The position numbers and the translations under genes were made by a program. A stretch of DNA of 64,000 nt from Xenococcus sp. MO_188.B8 (lineage in GTDB: Bacteria; Cyanobacteriota; Cyanobacteriia; Cyanobacteriales; Xenococcaceae): the NCBI GenBank assembly GCA_030065615.1, contig JASJDR010000005.1, positions 1 through 64,000 on the forward strand. The letters are read 5' to 3'. The notes under the pieces are model-generated. The model was not told where the DNA came from. It saw only the letters and a program-made list of their open reading frames with translations, and did no database searches. Of the stretch, positions 52,871 through 63,634 are shown in pieces (within the stretch, counting starts at the first letter, position 1; every line of letters begins with the position of its first letter).

Positions 52871-54541
52871 TTATTTTTTGCCCATACGAGCCATTTTTTC
52901 CTTAACAGCTAAACTCATGAGATAGCGCATCAATAATAAAAACCATAATCCCGACAAGCCAAACATCACAAAAGCCAAAATTTTATAGGCATTAACTAAG
53001 AAAATTGTTCCTGATAAGAGGCTAAATCCTGTTAAACAAGTAAAGATTAAACTTTTAATACCTAATTGAATTAGTTTTAAAGTGCGATCGCTTTCGACAG
53101 AACGGACTCTAACTTGTAGTTCTCCTAATTCTAATCGAGATTCCAATCTTTGAATAGATAATTCAGTACGAGAAGGCTGATTAAATTTTTGTTGCACTAA
53201 ATCTTTAGTTTGTCTAGCTACAGTACCCAAAATATTAGTTGGTTGCTGAGAAAAAGCCAGACTTTTAAGAAAAGGTTGAGCAGCAGCTAAGAGATTATAT
53301 TGTGGATCAAGAACTCGGGCAATTCCATCTAGAGTTGTCAGAGATTTAATAATAAAAGTCATCTGAGGAGGTAGACGAAATGGCTGTTGCTCAAACATCA
53401 GATAAATTTCATCAGTTAGTTGTTCAAAAGCTTTAACATCTATTGGTTTATCACGGAATTCTGTTAAGAGAAAAGACACCATTCTTTTGATGGGAGTCAT
53501 ATCAGAAACAGGTTCGATTAATCCCATATAAATTAAAGTTTGTACCACCTCATCGGTATCATTTTTTAAAACAGCAAAAAAAGTTTTGACCATCTGGTCT
53601 TGCGCGATCGCTTTAACCTCGGCCATGGTACCAAAATCATAAAAAATAATCTCTCCTTTCGGACTAACTGCCATATTTCCTGGGTGAGGATCGGACTGGA
53701 AAAAACCATCTTCCAATAATTGTTTGAGATAGCAAGTAATCCCCAATTGAATTACTTCTTTAGTATTAATTTTATGAGCTTCTAAAGTTTGGCGATCATC
53801 AATTTTAATCCCTGGTAAATATTCTAGAGCTAAAACTTTGCGAGTTGTATATTGCCAATATACTTGGGGGGCAATTACCTTATGATATTTTTTAAAATTT
53901 TCCCGAAATCGTTCGGCATTTTTTCCTTCGTGAATATAATCTATTTCTTGAAAAAGCAGTTCAAAAAATTCTTGATAAATAGCCTCTAAATTATATTTTT
54001 TTAAACCCCGAGCAAACTGATTAATAAATCTAATTAAACGATGTAAAATTTCAAAATCTAGATTGAATAATTGCTCTAATCCTGGACGTTGTACCTTAAC
54101 AACAACATCTTCTCCTGTATACAATTTTGCCTTATGTACTTGTCCTAAACTAGCAGCCGCGATCGGTATCGGATCAAAATTACTAAACAAACTATAGATC
54201 GATTTTCCTAACTCTTTTTCCACAACTGCGATCGCTTTTTCTGAAGCAAATGGCGGTACTCGATCTTGCAATTGACTAAATTCTTGAACATATTCTAAGG
54301 GAATCAAATCAGCACGGGTTGACAATGCTTGACCAATTTTAATAAATGTTGGTCCGAGGTTCAATAAATTCCTAACCAGCCATTTAGCACGACGAGTTTT
54401 TTGTCTAGAAGAATTATTGCCAACTAAATTATCCCACCAGATAGATAAAAGAAATCTCAAAGCAATCAAGAAAGTTTTGACTTGTCTTATAAACGGTGAA
54501 TAACTATTGTTAGACCAAGATAAGAGATGTTTTTTTTTCAT
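52871..54541 (-). CDS. ABC1/UbiB-type atypical kinase
   Basis: A 556-aa protein of the ABC1/AarF/UbiB family. Landmarks: LGPTFIKIGQALSTRADLIP (the K-x-G-Q extension), PIAAASLGQVHKAKLYTGED (Ala-rich nucleotide loop), VVVKVQRPG (Lys) and FFQSDPHPGNMAV plus IIFYDFGTMAEV (catalytic Asp and metal Asp). Two membrane helices at the C-terminus (490-545). The family supports quinone and tocopherol biology in bacteria and plastids; exact role unknown here. Confidence 0.94.
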   Translation of the reverse strand: MKKKHLLSWSNNSYSPFIRQVKTFLIALRFLLSIWWDNLVGNNSSRQKTRRAKWLVRNLLNLGPTFIKIGQALSTRADLIPLEYVQEFSQLQDRVPPFASEKAIAVVEKELGKSIYSLFSNFDPIPIAAASLGQVHKAKLYTGEDVVVKVQRPGLEQLFNLDFEILHRLIRFINQFARGLKKYNLEAIYQEFFELLFQEIDYIHEGKNAERFRENFKKYHKVIAPQVYWQYTTRKVLALEYLPGIKIDDRQTLEAHKINTKEVIQLGITCYLKQLLEDGFFQSDPHPGNMAVSPKGEIIFYDFGTMAEVKAIAQDQMVKTFFAVLKNDTDEVVQTLIYMGLIEPVSDMTPIKRMVSFLLTEFRDKPIDVKAFEQLTDEIYLMFEQQPFRLPPQMTFIIKSLTTLDGIARVLDPQYNLLAAAQPFLKSLAFSQQPTNILGTVARQTKDLVQQKFNQPSRTELSIQRLESRLELGELQVRVRSVESDRTLKLIQLGIKSLIFTCLTGFSLLSGTIFLVNAYKILAFVMFGLSGLWFLLLMRYLMSLAVKEKMARMGKK

Positions 54542-54573
54542 TCAGAATTCAAACAAGAGAATTCAAAAATATG

Positions 54574-56514
54574 TCAAATTTGTTTAATCTGAGGTAATTT
54601 TACTGTAAAAATTGTTCTAAAAACTTGCGAATTTTCTAAAGGTTTGCTGGTTACAGAGATACTACCATCAAGATGTTCGACTAAATATTTCACTAAAGCT
54701 AAACCTAAACCGGTACCAGGAACAGCGCGATCTGTTACTCCTTTACCGCGACGAAATTTATCAAAGATATAAGGTAATTCATCCTCGGCAATCCCTGCAC
54801 CATTATTCTCAATTGTAATTTCCAGTTCTTTTCCCTTAAGAGTCTGATGACTACTAGCAGATAAACTAACCGCAGTATCAGGTTCGGCATATTTACCTGC
54901 ATTCAATAATAACTCATTGAGAATATTATTCAGACTATCCAAATCAGAATAAAAACTTAAATTTGGTTCAGAAAAATTAGTTTCTAAGGTCAATCCCCGA
55001 TTAGAATGCCATTTTTCGGTAAAAGAGCCAACTAGTTCTTCCGCAATCTGATTAAAATTTAGCTCCTGCGGATCAAATGTTAACTGTCCCGATTCTGCCT
55101 GTTGTAAAGTCAGTAAATCTTTGATTAAATTATATTCGCGATCCCATTCTTGTTCGAGAATATTGAGATACTTGTCTCGCATGGTATCGGGTAAAGGCTG
55201 GCGCAACATTTTGATTGCCATTTTCATACTAGTTAAAGGAGTTTTCAGCTCATGAGACATGCTGTTAAGAAAATCATCTTTCAGCTCATTGAGTTTTTGT
55301 AACTGCTCAATATGCTGGCGCATTTTTTCTGACAATTTAGCTTGAACATCTAGACTCCATTTCAGTTGCGCTGTTCTTTCTTCAACTATCGATTGTACTT
55401 GGTTGAGAGTAAGATGGTGGATCATTGCGATACTCATTTGAGTAGCAATCCAGCTAATCAACTCCACTTCATCCTCAGTCCAATCATGGGGTTGATCTCT
55501 TTCAAAAACTAAAAAACCCAAAACTAAAGCTGGCTGAGATTCACTGGTCTTTTTCCCCATCAAAGGGATTATCAACAATGCAGCTGGATTTCCTAGCACT
55601 GGGTCATTAGGAGGAGACTCGGTTGCTAAGTCAGAATAATTTGTCTTTTGATTCACTGTCAAAGCTTCTGGTGCTTGAGTAAAAGCTTGTTGACACCAAA
55701 CAGAATCTGCTAATGAAAAAGCCAAATCCTGCTCTAATGAAGAATCTTGCTCCTTATTAGACCAATAATAAGCTATTTTTACTGTAGCTTGCACTGCTTT
55801 TTTACGAGCACGATGACTAAAAAGAGGATCTTTATATTTGAGGGTCAAAACTTTTCCTCGATTCACTTCCAGAACTTGACCAATTTCTGACAATACAAGA
55901 TTAAACAACAAATCTAAGTCCGAATTGCAACTAATCTCTTGACTGAGACGACTGAGTAGATTTTGGTACCTAGTTTTAGCTTGAGCTTTGTGTTGTAATT
56001 GAATGTGGGAAATTGCTATTGCCATTGAATCTGAAACTTTTTCTAATAATTTTTTTTCGGTATGAGTCCATTGATAAGGATGAGATTTGAGCAGAGTTAC
56101 GGCACCATTAGCTTTTCCTTGAAAGCTAGTTATGATATTGAGAGATGTTTTGGCAAAACAATTTTTAGGAAAAATATCGTTACTAAAAGCAAAATTAGCT
56201 TGGGGCTTGTCCGTAGATATTACTGATTTTGATAGTAAACAATCAGACCACAATGCTGATAGACGCTCTTTCTCTATTAAGGTAAGCGCTTTATTAATTG
56301 ACCAGCCAAATTGCAAATTTTTGGCAGAATCAAGATCTCCAGAAATAATGCTACAAGCATCTACTTGAAATAAGTCAGTCATTGTTGATGCAAGATTATT
56401 GAGAATACTTGGAATATGAGAGTTGGAGATAACTTTCAAGATTTGTTTTTCGATCTGGTGAGACTGTGGTAAATGTTGCATTTTCTCCGCCAAATATTCC
56501 TGATTCATAGGCAA
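54574..56514 (-). CDS. GAF-domain sensor histidine kinase
   Basis: A 646-aa soluble kinase. Two GAF-like regions (about 25-175 and 190-370), a coiled coil (380-415), then the dimerisation His421 in SMSHELKTPLTSMKMA. The ATP lid is NILNELLLNAGKYAEP, ENNGAGIAEDELPYIFDKFR and PGTGLGLALVKYLV. No membrane span, PAS or receiver. The upstream DNA carries no response-regulator gene, so its partner is unknown. GAF domains could bind a nucleotide or, in cyanobacteria, a bilin; I see no conserved chromophore Cys. Confidence 0.92.
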   Translation of the reverse strand: MPMNQEYLAEKMQHLPQSHQIEKQILKVISNSHIPSILNNLASTMTDLFQVDACSIISGDLDSAKNLQFGWSINKALTLIEKERLSALWSDCLLSKSVISTDKPQANFAFSNDIFPKNCFAKTSLNIITSFQGKANGAVTLLKSHPYQWTHTEKKLLEKVSDSMAIAISHIQLQHKAQAKTRYQNLLSRLSQEISCNSDLDLLFNLVLSEIGQVLEVNRGKVLTLKYKDPLFSHRARKKAVQATVKIAYYWSNKEQDSSLEQDLAFSLADSVWCQQAFTQAPEALTVNQKTNYSDLATESPPNDPVLGNPAALLIIPLMGKKTSESQPALVLGFLVFERDQPHDWTEDEVELISWIATQMSIAMIHHLTLNQVQSIVEERTAQLKWSLDVQAKLSEKMRQHIEQLQKLNELKDDFLNSMSHELKTPLTSMKMAIKMLRQPLPDTMRDKYLNILEQEWDREYNLIKDLLTLQQAESGQLTFDPQELNFNQIAEELVGSFTEKWHSNRGLTLETNFSEPNLSFYSDLDSLNNILNELLLNAGKYAEPDTAVSLSASSHQTLKGKELEITIENNGAGIAEDELPYIFDKFRRGKGVTDRAVPGTGLGLALVKYLVEHLDGSISVTSKPLENSQVFRTIFTVKLPQIKQI

Positions 56515-56828
56515 GGAAAGTGAGCTCTTGTTTGACCTAAACAGGTTAATAGTGGAACTAAATTGGTTCGAGTTTTTGGTAATCTGTTGTTCTGTCGCCC
56601 ATCATCTTGAATCACTGCCCGATAAAGAGGAAAGATCTTAATCAGCTGCTCTAAACTACTTCCTATAGAGTTAGCATTCCCATTTTTGTCAAATTTCTAC
56701 CAAAATTATCATAGTACTTTTATTTGGGAATCAATAACTAATTTAATCTATTGCTTATGCAATATAACAAAATAGTAATTATTATTCACTATTTTCTAAA
56801 TGATATTGAGAAACTTGACTATTTTCGT
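56515..56828 (+). other. Intergenic region between histidine kinase and FHA-EAL genes
   Basis: 314 bp without a gene I can support. Both neighbours are on the minus strand, so the promoter of the histidine kinase should lie here. No clear palindrome. Confidence 0.4.
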
Positions 56829-59285
56829 TCATAAATTTAAAGGCAGCATTTTAGTAGCTTCTTCTGCTTCTAAAGGACGACTGAACCAAAAGCCTTGCAT
56901 TTGTATACATTCTTGACTTCTTAAGAGTTCAATTTGTTCTTCTGTTTCCACTCCTTCAGCTACGATTCTCAGATCAAAGCCTTTCCCTAGGGCAACCATA
57001 GCAGAAATGATCGCTAAATCTTGAGGATTATTGGTCAGATTTTGAATAAAATCTCGATCAATCTTTAAAGTGTCAAAAGGAATTTTTTTCAGTCTTTCTA
57101 AAGAAGAAAACCCCGTAGCAAAGTCATCAATAGAAATATATAGACCAATATCTTGTAATTGAGATAGAATAACCCGAGAATAGTCTATATCTTTCATTAC
57201 AGTACTAGCAGATATTTCTAACTCTAGTAAATAGGGTTCTAATTTAGTCTCATCTAATATTTGTTTGATTGTTAATGGTAAATCAGGTTGTTGAAATTGT
57301 AGAGAAGAAAGGTTTACCGATATTTTTGATGGTGGTAATCCTTGAGCATGCCAGGCTTTATTCTGCTTACAAGCAGTTCTTATAACCCATTCTCCAATAG
57401 GTACAATTAATCCTGTTTGTTCTGCTATGGCAAGAAAACTAGCTGGGGAAACTAGACCTAGTTCGGGATGTTGCCAGCGCAAAAGAGCTTCTATTCCTTG
57501 AATATCACCATTGCTAACATTAATTTGAGGTTGATAGTAAAGTACAAATTCTTCATTTTCTAAAGCATGATGTAAAAAATGTTCTAATTTTAGTTGCACC
57601 ATAGCCTGAGAATTCATATTTTCACTATAGAAATGGTAGCTAAGAGCACTAGTATCCTTAATACGAGATAAAGCAATATCAGCATTTTTGAGTAAGAGTT
57701 CTACATTATCTCCATCTTGGGGATAAATTGAAATTCCCATTTTGACTGTAATATGCAATTGGTGCTTTTCTAGTTTAAAGTCTTGTTCTAAAGAATCTAA
57801 TATTTTTACACTAACTTTAGCTGCTTCTTCAATGGCACTAATTGTGGGCACAAGAATGATAAAATTATCTTCCTCCCAGTGAACAACTGTATCTTCAGAG
57901 CCCAAAGCAGATTTAATTCTTTCAGAAAAACTAGAGAGTAATACATTGCTTAATCTAATATTTAAAGAGTTTTTTATGACTGGAAACTCATTAATTTTTA
58001 CTGATATTATTGCTAGTAATTTATCATTCCTGGCTGCATCTCTTACGGCATTACTTAATTGTTCTAGAAATTTTATTGGTTTGGACACAATAGCGGGATT
58101 ATGGTTATCACTATAATATTCTTGATCATCGTTATGATTTCTGATCAAAAATAATATAATCTGAGTTTCCTGATAATCTATTAAGTCAATATCCAAACTT
58201 ACTGTAACAAGATTACCATTTTTACGACGTAAACAGTATTCTTCAATAAATAATGATTTTTTCGCAACAATATCTGATAAATTGTCTAAGATATCTGATT
58301 TGTCAAAAATTAAGTCATTAATCGAAGTTGCAGTCAATTCTTCTTGAGAATAGTTAAGAATATCACAAGTAGTTTCATTGACTTCTAATATTTTTCTATT
58401 ACTGTAATCTACTAAAATTATGCCTTCATTATTTTTTTGAGATATAACATTGTAAATAGATTTTCTCAAAGATAATTTATTTCTTAGTATTTTATACTCA
58501 GTAATATCGTCAATATAGCTTCTAATTAGTTTATTTTCAGGCAAATAGTAAGAGCTTTGACGAAAATATTTATCATTTATTTTTAATTCTCGAACAAAAG
58601 CCTTCTGGTCGCTAGTGGCTTGAGATACTAATTCTTCTAGTAGAGGATGTTGAGCTCTTTTTCTGGTGAGATCCTTGAAAGATGCTAAAGCCTGAGAATT
58701 GATATAAGTAATATTATTATTGAGATCAATTTCAATAATTGATTGAGAACTTAAATCAGCAACAGAAGTTAAACGAATTAGTTCAGCATTATCAAATTGC
58801 TCAACATAATTTTGGTTTTCTTCCTCATAGGAAATTAATGTTTCTTTATTAATTAGAGTTTGTTTACTATGATCTTCGCGACTTGAAGCTCTAGATGATT
58901 CAAGAATAGAATTACCATAACTATTTGGTAGTCCAGGGTCCTGATCAGTGACTTGATATTTAGCATTTAAATCGGCACTAAACTTGATAGTATCACCATG
59001 CTTTAATTCATGAACTAAGCATTTTTTATTATTAATAAAAATCCCATTGCGACTTCTATTTCCCTGCAAGTCACCATCTAAAATCCAGTAAGAATAACTA
59101 TTATTTTTAACGTCAGTTCTTCTTAGTAAAGTAGCATGATTTCGGGATACTTTTTGGGAAGAAAGAACAATATCATTATTAGAATGTCTGCCAATGGAAT
59201 AGGTTGCTTCATTTAATGTAACTGCCTTGCTACAAGTCGAGTCTTCAATAATTAGTACATGATGCTTTATTCCTAATTCATTCAT
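56829..59285 (-). CDS. FHA-PAS-PAS-degenerate GGDEF-EAL protein
   Basis: An 818-aa soluble protein. An FHA domain (25-110: YSIGRHSNNDIVLSSQKVSR, NHATLLRR) binds phosphothreonine. Two PAS-like regions (about 170-265 and 285-385) follow. The GGDEF fold (405-560) is degenerate: the signature reads EEDNF at 471-475. EAL (570-815) is intact, with GIEALLRWQHP (E599-L601), SIDDFATGFSSLERL and AEGVETEEQIELL. So it should hydrolyse c-di-GMP, perhaps controlled by a Ser/Thr kinase through the FHA domain. A second long EAL protein lies at 17028. Confidence 0.93.
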   Translation of the reverse strand: MNELGIKHHVLIIEDSTCSKAVTLNEATYSIGRHSNNDIVLSSQKVSRNHATLLRRTDVKNNSYSYWILDGDLQGNRSRNGIFINNKKCLVHELKHGDTIKFSADLNAKYQVTDQDPGLPNSYGNSILESSRASSREDHSKQTLINKETLISYEEENQNYVEQFDNAELIRLTSVADLSSQSIIEIDLNNNITYINSQALASFKDLTRKRAQHPLLEELVSQATSDQKAFVRELKINDKYFRQSSYYLPENKLIRSYIDDITEYKILRNKLSLRKSIYNVISQKNNEGIILVDYSNRKILEVNETTCDILNYSQEELTATSINDLIFDKSDILDNLSDIVAKKSLFIEEYCLRRKNGNLVTVSLDIDLIDYQETQIILFLIRNHNDDQEYYSDNHNPAIVSKPIKFLEQLSNAVRDAARNDKLLAIISVKINEFPVIKNSLNIRLSNVLLSSFSERIKSALGSEDTVVHWEEDNFIILVPTISAIEEAAKVSVKILDSLEQDFKLEKHQLHITVKMGISIYPQDGDNVELLLKNADIALSRIKDTSALSYHFYSENMNSQAMVQLKLEHFLHHALENEEFVLYYQPQINVSNGDIQGIEALLRWQHPELGLVSPASFLAIAEQTGLIVPIGEWVIRTACKQNKAWHAQGLPPSKISVNLSSLQFQQPDLPLTIKQILDETKLEPYLLELEISASTVMKDIDYSRVILSQLQDIGLYISIDDFATGFSSLERLKKIPFDTLKIDRDFIQNLTNNPQDLAIISAMVALGKGFDLRIVAEGVETEEQIELLRSQECIQMQGFWFSRPLEAEEATKMLPLNL

Positions 59286-59580
59286 TATTTTTCAGAAAAT
59301 ATTTAGATATTTTGGGGATTGAATGTGGCTGCTAATTATGTTCTTTGGTAAAAATGAAGAATTAATAGTATGCCATAAAATAGGTCGGCAAAATTGCAAA
59401 ACTACTAATCTTCAAGGAAACATATTAGGCTAAACGCTCATGCATTCTAACAACAGGATTAAACCTATAGTTCCCTAAAATAACCTTGAAAATATCATTT
59501 TTGAGGATTGGGGAATATGCTGAAAGGATGAACGATGAGGAAAATACACAATGAGATCTTCCCCATCTCCCTCGTCTTGA

Positions 59581-61263
59581 TTAGAGATTAAGATCTGTAA
59601 CAGCGCCTAAACTACTAGAAGAAACTAACTTGGCATATTTAGCTAATACTCCTCTGGTATAGCGAGGTGCGGTCGGTTGCCAATTGGCTTGGCGTTTGGC
59701 TAATTCTTCTTCGCTAACATTGAGTTGAAGTAATTTCTGACGAGCATCAATAGTAATACTATCCCCTTCTTCTACTAGGGCAATTGGGCCTCCTACTGCT
59801 GCTTCTGGCGCAACATGACCGACCACGAGACCGTAGGTTCCACCAGAAAAACGACCATCAGTAATTAAGCCGACAGAATCGCCTAATCCCGCACCAATAA
59901 TTGCCGAGGTGGGAGCCAGCATTTCTCGCATTCCTGGCCCTCCTTTGGGGCCTTCATAGCGTACGATAATGACATCTCCTGGGTTAATTTTGCCTTGTAA
60001 AATAGCATCGAGACAGGATTCTTCGGACTCAAAAACTCTCGCTGGACCAGTAATTTGAGGATTTTTTACCCCACTGATTTTCGCCACTGCACCTTCGGTT
60101 GCCAGGTTCCCTTTTAGTACAGCTAAATGCCCTTCTGTATAGACAGGTTTATCCCAAGGACGGATGACATCTTGATTAGCTGGGGGAATATCAGGAACTT
60201 CGGCTAATACTTCAGCAATGGTTTGTCCAGAAATAGTTAAGGCATCACCATGTAGCAACCCGTGATTGAGTAACATTTTCATGACTAGGGGAATGCCGCC
60301 CACTTGATGCAGATCGGTTGCCACATATTGACCAGAGGGTTTTAGGTCGCAGATAACGGGAACTCGTTGACGAATGGTTTCAAAATCATCGATAGTTAAT
60401 TCTACACCAATAGTATTCGCGATCGCGAGTAAATGTAAAACTGCATTGGTGGAACCGCCGACTGCCATAATGACGGAGATGGCATTTTCAAAGGCTTTAC
60501 GGGTTAAAATTTGACTGGGAAGAATTTGTTTGCGGACAGCTTCTACAAGGACAAAAGCTGATTTTTCGGTACTTTCTGCTTTTTCTTCGTCTTCGGCTGC
60601 CATAGTTGAAGAGTAAGGTAAACTCAATCCCATTGCTTCGATAGCCGAAGACATGGTATTAGCTGTAAACATACCACCACAAGACCCTGCTCCCGGACAA
60701 GCATGGCGTTCAATGGCCATTAGTTCTGACTCATCGATTTTACCCGCACTAAATTGTCCTACGGCTTCAAAAGCACTAACTACAGTGAGGTCTTGCCCCT
60801 TATAATGTCCAGGTTTAATCGTGCCACCATAGACAAAGATAGCAGGAATATTCATTCTCGCGATCGCAATTATGGCTCCTGGCATATTTTTGTCACAACC
60901 ACCAATTGCCATCACACCATCCATGCTTTGGCCATTACAAGCGGTTTCAATAGAGTCAGCAATCACATCGCGGGATACTAGAGAATATTTCATGCCTTCT
61001 GTACCCATCGAGATGCCATCACTGATGGTGATGGTGCCAAACATTTGCGGCATCGCACCGGCATCTCTAAGAGCAGTTTCCCCTCGTTTTGCTAGGATAT
61101 TAATACCCATATTACAGGGGGTAATTGTACTGTAACCATTGGCTAGACCGATTATGGGTTTCGTAAAATCTTCATCGCTAAAACCTGTTGCTCTAAGCAT
61201 GGCGCGGTTTGGCGATCTCTGATGTCCTTGGGTTACAACTTGACTTCTCCGATTGTCTGACAT
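59581..61263 (-). CDS. ilvD: Dihydroxy-acid dehydratase
   Basis: A 560-aa iron-sulfur enzyme that makes 2-keto acids for Ile, Val and Leu (and pantothenate). Cluster ligands are in [14 protein letters not shown] and [17 protein letters not shown]; the substrate motif is [20 protein letters not shown]. Length and order normal. A GGAGG-like sequence precedes the ATG. It is monocistronic. Confidence 0.97.
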   Translation of the reverse strand: MSDNRRSQVVTQGHQRSPNRAMLRATGFSDEDFTKPIIGLANGYSTITPCNMGINILAKRGETALRDAGAMPQMFGTITISDGISMGTEGMKYSLVSRDVIADSIETACNGQSMDGVMAIGGCDKNMPGAIIAIARMNIPAIFVYGGTIKPGHYKGQDLTVVSAFEAVGQFSAGKIDESELMAIERHACPGAGSCGGMFTANTMSSAIEAMGLSLPYSSTMAAEDEEKAESTEKSAFVLVEAVRKQILPSQILTRKAFENAISVIMAVGGSTNAVLHLLAIANTIGVELTIDDFETIRQRVPVICDLKPSGQYVATDLHQVGGIPLVMKMLLNHGLLHGDALTISGQTIAEVLAEVPDIPPANQDVIRPWDKPVYTEGHLAVLKGNLATEGAVAKISGVKNPQITGPARVFESEESCLDAILQGKINPGDVIIVRYEGPKGGPGMREMLAPTSAIIGAGLGDSVGLITDGRFSGGTYGLVVGHVAPEAAVGGPIALVEEGDSITIDARQKLLQLNVSEEELAKRQANWQPTAPRYTRGVLAKYAKLVSSSSLGAVTDLNL

Positions 61264-61571
61264 ACTATTTGCCTCCTTCTAGTTCTTCCTCTCTGTATAT
61301 GATGGACTATTGAGGGTTAATTATTGATTGAATTAGATTTTAAGGTTGCGAGCCCCCATTCGAGGATAAAGGAATTCTACCTCAATAAATTGTAGACCTC
61401 TTAGAGACTACAGAGTTTTAACTCTAATTGCTTCTAATAGTGTTAGGGAAATTTTTTGAGTTTTTCTACCCTTATCAACTAAAAACTAACACCATTGGAG
61501 CGAAGTTCCGATATAATTATTCCCCTATGAGATTTTTGGCATTAAATACTGGCAATGACATTTAAAAATTT
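61264..61571 (+). other. Intergenic region between divergent ilvD and VanZ-like gene
   Basis: 308 bp, AT-rich, with no gene or obvious leader-peptide attenuator for ilvD. The promoters of both divergent genes should be here. Confidence 0.4.
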
Positions 61572-63128
61572 ATGGCTCAACATCATGCCTCACAGCGAAA
61601 TTTATTGCAATTAATTGAGACCAAATCTCAGACAATAATTATCTTGAGCAGTTTTATTATTTTATTGGTAACTCTATTACCATTTGATTTTAGTTATCCA
61701 GATAATTTCTCTTGGAATGATGTTACAACTATTATTGCTACAGGTTCTTCTATAGGAGATATTGTAGTTAATTTAGCTTTATTTATGCCTTTTGGTTGGG
61801 GATTAACTTCATTATTCACTATCAAAAAGTTTAGTTTACCAAAAAGTATCTTACTAACTTTTATTGCTAGTTTTTGTTTTTCCTCAATAGTTGAATTTTT
61901 ACAAATCTTTTTACTTTTACGTAGGACTACTTCCACAGATATAGTCAGCAATAGTTTGAGTGGAATTTTAGGGGGAGTATTTTTTTTATTACTTCGCAAT
62001 ACATTAAAAAGAGTTGATTTGTATTTTAATAAAAGAATTATTTTTCAAATATTGATAGTTATTTGGCTTATCTATTTGATAATTATTGGTATATCGTTAT
62101 TTTCTTTAAAAGATGCTACAAAACTCAGTAATTGGCATTCTCAATTTCCTCTGGTGATCGGGAATGAACAAACTGGTGATCGACCCTGGAAAGGAGAAAT
62201 ATCTTATTTGTATATCAGCGATCGCTTTTTGTCGAGTAAAACTATAGCAGAAATGTTGACAACTAACCAGCAAACTAAAACGCTTCAAGATTATTTCTTG
62301 GGAGCATATATTTTTGAGGAGTCACAATCAAAATATACTGATCAATTGGGTAATTTACCAAGTCTAGAATGGCAAGCAAAATCTATTACAAAAACAGATC
62401 AACTAGCTATAAATTTAGATAAAAATAATTGGTTAAAAACCGAAGTTATTCCCACTCAATTGAATCAAAAAATTAAGGATAACTCCCAATTCACTATTAT
62501 TGCTAACATAAAAACTCATCAGAAACAACAACTAGGGCCAGCGCGAATCTTTTCTCTTTCCCACAATATGTATCAGAGAAATCTAACTTTAGGACAAATG
62601 GGAACAAGTTTGAATTTACGTCTACGAACTCCTATAACAGGCATTAATGGCAGAACACCAGAAATGATTCTGAGAAATTTCTTTAGCGATCTGCAACCTC
62701 ATCAAATCGCGATCGCGTATAATAGCAAGCAATTAAAAATTTATGTAGATAGTATAGACAATGTCTATAATTTGAAACTAAATTCAGAAGCAGCTTTATT
62801 TTGGTCAGTTCTTTCTGTGTTAGGTAGCAAAACACCGATCTATATTGGCAAGAGCAGATTATACAATTTTCTTTATCATGACTTGTTATTTGTTCCTTTT
62901 GGTTTTTTATTAGCTTTGATATTAATTCTATTACCAAAGAACAAAAGATTTTATCTACTAATATTCTTTTGGGGAATAATCCTTCCTCCTTTAGTTATTG
63001 AGAGCATTATTGTTAGTACTAACAACAGAACTTGGAGTTGTGACTATCTTTTTGTGAGTATTCTGACAATTGTAACAACAAGCTTAATATTTAAAATTCT
63101 AATAACATTAAGATATAAAAATACTTAG
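61572..63128 (+). CDS. VanZ-like membrane protein with LamG-like middle
   Basis: A 518-aa protein. The N-terminal 190 residues have about five membrane spans and a VanZ-type pattern (DIVVNLALFMPFGWGLTSLF, SSIVEFLQIFLLLRRTTSTD, IVSNSLSGILGGVFFLLL). A large outer region (about 195-430) of beta-rich type with GNEQTGDRPWKGEISYLYIS resembles LamG/concanavalin-like domains. Three more spans end the protein (LLFVPFGFLLALILILLP). VanZ proteins act in cell-wall drug resistance, but most in cyanobacteria are of unknown function. It may be a cell-surface, sugar-binding membrane protein. Confidence 0.8.
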   Translation: MAQHHASQRNLLQLIETKSQTIIILSSFIILLVTLLPFDFSYPDNFSWNDVTTIIATGSSIGDIVVNLALFMPFGWGLTSLFTIKKFSLPKSILLTFIASFCFSSIVEFLQIFLLLRRTTSTDIVSNSLSGILGGVFFLLLRNTLKRVDLYFNKRIIFQILIVIWLIYLIIIGISLFSLKDATKLSNWHSQFPLVIGNEQTGDRPWKGEISYLYISDRFLSSKTIAEMLTTNQQTKTLQDYFLGAYIFEESQSKYTDQLGNLPSLEWQAKSITKTDQLAINLDKNNWLKTEVIPTQLNQKIKDNSQFTIIANIKTHQKQQLGPARIFSLSHNMYQRNLTLGQMGTSLNLRLRTPITGINGRTPEMILRNFFSDLQPHQIAIAYNSKQLKIYVDSIDNVYNLKLNSEAALFWSVLSVLGSKTPIYIGKSRLYNFLYHDLLFVPFGFLLALILILLPKNKRFYLLIFFWGIILPPLVIESIIVSTNNRTWSCDYLFVSILTIVTTSLIFKILITLRYKNT

Positions 63129-63468
63129 CCAAAGGAATTTTCAAGAAATTCACGTAACTAGACTTAATTTCAAGTTAATTGTGATGGAAACGAAGTTTCC
63201 TGTTATTTTATCTCTAATTTTTGGCATCTATTTAGAATAATTCACTAGAAAATATTTTTTTATTTAGTTAAAATATTACTCTTTTTTACAATATTATTTT
63301 GCCTAAAAAAGGTATATTTTATATTTTTTTAATTAATTAACCTCAGTTTTGATAAATTATCTAATTATCGTCTGATTAACTTATTAATTAAAAGTTGCTT
63401 TTTAAAAGCTAGATATTGTTGACAAAGTCGAGTTAATTATTTCTTTTTTATTTATTAGATCCTGAAAT

Positions 63469-63484
63469 AGTGATTAAGATCACA
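63469..63484. promoter_or_regulatory. CRP-type palindrome 1
   Basis: AGTGATTAAGATCACA fits TGTGA-N6-TCACA with one mismatch (A for the first T). In cyanobacteria this consensus is bound by SYCRP1-type cAMP receptor proteins. It lies 151 bp before the ATG at 63635. Confidence 0.55.
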
Positions 63485-63513
63485 ATAACTAATTGAGAAA
63501 GATCAATGTTAGA

Positions 63514-63529
63514 TATGATTTAGATCACA
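63514..63529. promoter_or_regulatory. CRP-type palindrome 2
   Basis: TATGATTTAGATCACA fits TGTGA-N6-TCACA with one mismatch (A for G). Its centre is 45 bp from palindrome 1, about four helical turns. Both are upstream of the same gene. Confidence 0.5.
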
Positions 63530-63634
63530 CTGATTTTACAGAATAATCATAATAATTTATTTAAGTAAATACACTGCGGTAAAAACACAGTGCAGTAATC
63601 AACTTAAGTAAAATTATCAAGAGTATTATAATCA

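Larger units (their letters stand above)
63129..63634 (+). other. AT-rich upstream region of the lysozyme-like gene
   Basis: 506 bp with no gene. Contains two CRP-type palindromes (63469-63484, 63514-63529) and a very AT-rich left half. TAAAATTATCAAGAGTATTATAAT just before the ATG may hold a -10 (TATAAT at 63626-63631). Confidence 0.5.
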
